Source: Xanthomonas sp. Leaf131 (GTDB lineage: Bacteria; Pseudomonadota; Gammaproteobacteria; Xanthomonadales; Xanthomonadaceae). Taken from it: a stretch of DNA of 35,441 nt. Position 1 is the first letter of the stretch; each line of letters opens with the position of its first letter. A model generated the notes under the pieces. It saw only the letters and a program-made list of their open reading frames with translations, was not told where the DNA came from and made no database searches. The stretch is taken from the NCBI RefSeq assembly GCF_001423495.1, contig NZ_LMOG01000016.1, positions 44-35,484 of the forward strand, given 5' to 3'. Of the stretch, positions 31,618 to 35,441 are shown one piece after another. Position numbers and translations under genes: made by a program.

Positions 31618-33255
31618 ATGCATTCGATCGATGTCGTCCTCGCCATGTTGCTGGCGGTCGCGGCCAGCGGTTATCTGATCCGTATCCTGCCGTTCTCGTT
31701 GCCCTTGCCGTTGGTCCAGATCGCGCTTGGCGCGGTGGTCTCCGGTGTGTTCGATGCCGGGCACGAGCTGGAACCGGAGCTGTTCTTCCTGCTGTTCCTG
31801 CCGCCACTGCTGTTTCTGGACGGCTGGCGCATTCCCAAACAAGGCCTGTTCCGCGACAAGGCGGCTATCCTGGAACTGGCGCTGGGTCTGGTGGTGTTCA
31901 CCGTCGTCGGCGCGGGCCTGCTGATCCATTGGTTGATCCCGGCGATGCCGCTGGCGGTGGCGTTCGCGCTGGCGGCGATCATCTCGCCGACCGACCCGGT
32001 GGCGGTGTCCTCGATCGCCTCCAAGGTGCCGATCCCCAAGCGCCTGATGCATATCCTGGAAGGCGAGTCCTTGCTCAACGATGCCTCCGGCCTGGTGTGT
32101 TTCCAGTTCGCGGTGGCGGCGGTGCTGACCGGTAGCTTCTCGATCGCCACCGCCTCGCTGACTTTCCTGTGGGTGGCGCTAGCCGGGCTCGCGTTGGGCG
32201 TGGCGACCACCTTCGGCCTGAGCCGCATCCAGGCCTGGATCTGGCGGCACTTCGGCGAGGAGCCGGGTTCGGCGATCCTGGTCAACCTGCTCACCCCGTT
32301 CGCGGCGTATCTGTTGGCCGAAGCCTTCCATGCCTCGGGCATCCTGGCCGCCGTGGCCGCCGGCGTCACCATGAGCTACGTGGAAATGGCCGGCAACGCG
32401 CCAGGCAATATGCGGCTGCAGCGCTCGGCGGTGTGGGACACGGTGCAGTTCACCTTTAACGGCATCATCTTCGTGCTGCTGGGCGAGCAGTTGCCGGGCA
32501 TCCTGGACGGGGCGGTGCGCAGCGTGCAGGAAGCCGGGCACCTCAATCCGTGGTGGCTGGCGGTGTACGTGGCCACCATCAGCGCCAGCCTGATGGCGCT
32601 GCGCTTCGTTTGGGTGTTCCTGTCGCTGCGCTGGAACATCTTCAAGGCGCAGTGGCGCGGCGAGCAGCATGTCAGCCCGCCGTGGCGCATCGTGGTGGCG
32701 GTGTCGTTGGCCGGGGTGCGCGGTGCGATCACCCTGGCCGGCGTGCTCACGCTCCCGTTGATGCTGGACGACGGCTCGCCGTTCCCGGCGCGCCAGCTGG
32801 CGATCTTCCTGGCTGCTTCGGTCATCCTGGTGTCGTTGCTGGTGGCCAGCGTGGCATTGCCGCCACTGCTGCGCGGGTTGGAGTTGCCCGAAGAAGAAGA
32901 CGAGCAGCTGAAGGAAGATCTGGCGGTGAAAGCCGCTTCGCAGGCGGCGCTGGAAGCGGTGGAAAAACTGCGCCAGCGGCTGGTGGACGGCAGCAAGCAT
33001 GCCGAGCGCTACAACGCGGCCGCCAATCAGGTCAGCCAGCGCTACCAACGCAAACTCGGCGCGGTGGACATGGCCGAGACCGACCCGGAAGAGGCCGGTG
33101 CCTACGAGCAGGCGCTGCGCCAGTTCCGCCACGCCGCCCTGGTGGCCGAGCGCAACGAGTTGTTCAAGCTTGCCCGCCGCCGCGAGATTTCCGACGACCT
33201 GTCGCGCCGGCTGGTGCGCAATCTGGATCTGATCGAGTCGCGCAAGCGCGCCTGA
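31618..33255 (+). CDS. CPA1 family Na+/H+ antiporter
   Basis: This 545-residue inner-membrane protein exchanges cytoplasmic Na+ (or K+) for protons. About twelve hydrophobic helices occupy residues 1-430. The family core motifs are FLLFLPPLLFLDGWRI (57-72), IISPTDPVAVSSI (121-133) and EGESLLNDASGLV (148-160), where the ND pair (154-155) forms the ion site. GVRGAITLAGVLTLPL near 365-380 is the conserved late helix. A hydrophilic, helical C-terminal tail of about 115 residues (EEEDEQLKEDLAVKAASQAALEAV...) is probably regulatory. I chose ATG 31618 because the family sequence starts there; the frame is open a further 51 codons. It stands alone and is followed by repeats. Confidence 0.92.
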   Translation: MHSIDVVLAMLLAVAASGYLIRILPFSLPLPLVQIALGAVVSGVFDAGHELEPELFFLLFLPPLLFLDGWRIPKQGLFRDKAAILELALGLVVFTVVGAGLLIHWLIPAMPLAVAFALAAIISPTDPVAVSSIASKVPIPKRLMHILEGESLLNDASGLVCFQFAVAAVLTGSFSIATASLTFLWVALAGLALGVATTFGLSRIQAWIWRHFGEEPGSAILVNLLTPFAAYLLAEAFHASGILAAVAAGVTMSYVEMAGNAPGNMRLQRSAVWDTVQFTFNGIIFVLLGEQLPGILDGAVRSVQEAGHLNPWWLAVYVATISASLMALRFVWVFLSLRWNIFKAQWRGEQHVSPPWRIVVAVSLAGVRGAITLAGVLTLPLMLDDGSPFPARQLAIFLAASVILVSLLVASVALPPLLRGLELPEEEDEQLKEDLAVKAASQAALEAVEKLRQRLVDGSKHAERYNAAANQVSQRYQRKLGAVDMAETDPEEAGAYEQALRQFRHAALVAERNELFKLARRREISDDLSRRLVRNLDLIESRKRA

Positions 33256-33267
33256 GCGCACTGGCGC

Positions 33268-33316
33268 GGGAATCGGGAATCGGGAATAGGGAATAGGGAA
33301 TAGGGAATAGGGAATC
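33268..33316. repeat. GGGAATM heptamer tandem array, seven copies
   Basis: Seven contiguous 7-bp units run GGGAATC, GGGAATC, then four GGGAATA, then GGGAATC. The array starts 13 bp after the antiporter stop. It is outside coding sequence and is likely to vary in copy number between strains. Confidence 0.95.
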
Positions 33317-33345
33317 GCAAGAGCAGCAGCGGTCGCCGTGTTTGG

Positions 33346-33413
33346 GTAGGAGCGCACCTGGGCGCGATGGGGCGTTGGCGGGAAAGCCCCATCGCGCTCA
33401 GGCGCGCTCCTAC
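33346..33413. repeat. GTAG-ended REP hairpin (SMAG-like)
   Basis: Two 28-bp arms (33346-33373 and 33386-33413) are inverted with two mismatches around a 12-base loop. The element begins GTAGGAGCGC and ends GCGCTCCTAC. A GTAG end on a GC-rich hairpin is the mark of SMAG-type REP elements described in Stenotrophomonas and related genera, which are thought to be spread by REP-associated tyrosine transposases. It sits between the antiporter and the ABC exporter genes. Confidence 0.88.
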
Positions 33414-33554
33414 GTAGAGATACGCCAACACCAAGACGCAGCGTGCTTGCGCAGCTGAGTTCGCTGACGCTCCTGCGCGCGTCGGGAGACACCATCCCAC
33501 CCGCACTGCTGCCATCTTCATGGCGCACGGCCTACCCTGTGTCGCTGATTCTTT

Positions 33555-34507
<953 letters not shown>

Positions 34508-34511
<4 letters not shown>

Positions 34512-35269
34512 ACCGGCACGCGATTGCGGCGATCTACCGCTTCGAGATGGCGCGCGCGTTCCGCACGCTCACCCAGTCGATCGCCTCGCCGGTGTTGTCG
34601 ACCTCGCTGTATTTCGTGGTGTTCGGCGCGGCGATCGGCTCGCGCATGGGCGACATCGACGGCATCAGCTACGGCGCCTTCATCATTCCCGGGCTGGTGA
34701 TGCTGTCCCTGCTCAACGAGAGCATTTCCAACGCCTCGTTCGGCATCTACATGCCGCGCTGGGCCGGCACCATCTACGAGGTGTTGTCGGCGCCGGTGGC
34801 GTGGTGGGAGATCGTGATCGGCTATGTCGGTGCGGCCGCCACCAAGTCGGTGTTGCTGGGCTTGCTGATCCTGCTCACCGCGCGGTTGTTCGTGCCTTAC
34901 GAAATCGCGCATCCGGTGTGGATGCTGGGCTTTCTGGTGCTCACCGCGCTGACCTTCAGTCTGTTCGGTTTCATCATCGGCATCTGGGCCGACGGCTTCG
35001 AAAAACTGCAGGTGATCCCGCTGATGGTAGTGACGCCGCTGACTTTCCTTGGCGGCAGTTTCTACTCGATCAACATGCTGCCGCCGCTGTGGCAGAAGGT
35101 CACCCTGTTCAATCCGGTGGTCTATCTGATCAGCGGCTTCCGCTGGAGCTTCTACGGCAAGGCCGATGTGCACATCGCGGTGAGCACCGGCATGACCTTC
35201 CTGTTCCTGATCGTGTGCCTGGGCGTGGTCGCGGCGATCTTCCGCAGCGGTTACCGGCTCAAGGCGTGA
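34508..35269 (+). CDS. yadH: ABC-2 type transporter permease, YadH-like
   Basis: This 253-residue membrane subunit forms the exporter with the preceding ATPase. About six hydrophobic helices are seen: near 25-45 ([16 protein letters not shown]), 57-75 ([13 protein letters not shown]), 105-130, 140-160 ([21 protein letters not shown]), 175-190 and 225-245. The ABC-2 signature lies in [38 protein letters not shown] (about 170-210). Length and sequence fit E. coli YadH (256 aa). It starts inside the ATPase stop codon region, implying translational coupling, and no terminator follows before the repeat at 35346. Confidence 0.9.
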
Positions 35270-35345
35270 GTGGGGAATGCAGTGGTGTTGTCGGCCGCAT
35301 CCTGGTGTATGCCGTCGGAAGTTCAGATCAAACGCTGAGTGGGTC

Positions 35346-35436
35346 GAGGGCGCGGTGCCCTCACCGCTCGCGGGACACGCCGTAAACCCATCCCTGGGGG
35401 CTCGGTGGCGGCATCCATGCCGCCACACGGTCCCGC
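35346..35436. repeat. Intergenic repeat with nested hairpins at the window end
   Basis: A GAGGGC/GCCCTC hairpin (35346-35362) is followed by a GCGGGAC (35370-35376) / GTCCCGC (35430-35436) pair. These enclose a perfect 10-bp stem GTGGCGGCAT/ATGCCGCCAC at 35405-35426 with a 2-base loop. The sequence is of a kind I recall as recurrent between xanthomonad genes. It may also serve as a 3' boundary of the YadGH transcript. Confidence 0.65.
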
Positions 35437-35441
35437 AATCG

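Overview
The window looks like a chromosomal segment of Xanthomonas or a very close relative (Xanthomonadaceae, Gammaproteobacteria). The evidence is the high G+C coding sequence, the intergenic repeat families I recognise from xanthomonads (GTAG-ended REP hairpins, heptamer arrays and CTCTCCC/GGGAGAG inverted repeats), an IS5-family element, and the gene complement. The assignment comes from pattern recognition only; no database search was possible.

Layout. 1-1264: an IS5-family insertion sequence with a tandemly duplicated right end. 1320-3427: an SDR oxidoreductase, a DUF6766-like membrane protein, and a 61-aa hydrophilic protein with a clear terminator. 3929-9570: a signalling cluster made of a sigma-54-dependent response regulator, a translationally coupled 78-aa protein with a histidine-kinase-like H-box, a convergent single-domain response regulator, and a 1179-aa CheB-like/CheR/PAS/HWE hybrid kinase. 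9853-11923: a DUF892 (YciE/YciF) ferritin-like protein and a Tat-exported D-amino-acid-oxidase-family protein whose motifs are in circularly permuted order. 12208-14720: a LytS-type kinase, a LytTR regulator and a cysteine-rich lipoprotein. 14965-19041: an APC permease, two hypothetical proteins and an MpaB-like oxygenase. 19322-23343: an M13 metallopeptidase lipoprotein, a family 2 glycosyltransferase and an aldo/keto reductase, all on the minus strand. 23446-25772: a LysR regulator divergent from a DoxX / extradiol dioxygenase pair, with a repeated heptamer in the shared promoter region. 26100-29320: a DNA-repair-linked radical SAM protein and a DUF4130-UdgX fusion. 29668-31270: a fasciclin-domain protein and a secreted hypothetical protein. 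31618-35269: a CPA1 Na+/H+ antiporter and a YadG/YadH-type ABC exporter.

How the genes fit together. The 3929-9570 cluster is the most system-like block. It holds two receiver proteins, one complete HWE kinase and one isolated H-box protein packed with overlapping ends, and a sigma-54-like promoter lies upstream of the sigma-54 activator. Genes of stress-associated families (SDR, DUF6766, DUF892) flank it, so a stress role is a reasonable inference but is not shown by the sequence. The radical SAM / DUF4130-UdgX pair is a known co-occurring DNA-repair association. The most unusual single gene is the oxidase at 10709-11923: the segment matching the C-terminus of D-amino acid oxidases precedes the FAD-binding GxGxxG motif.
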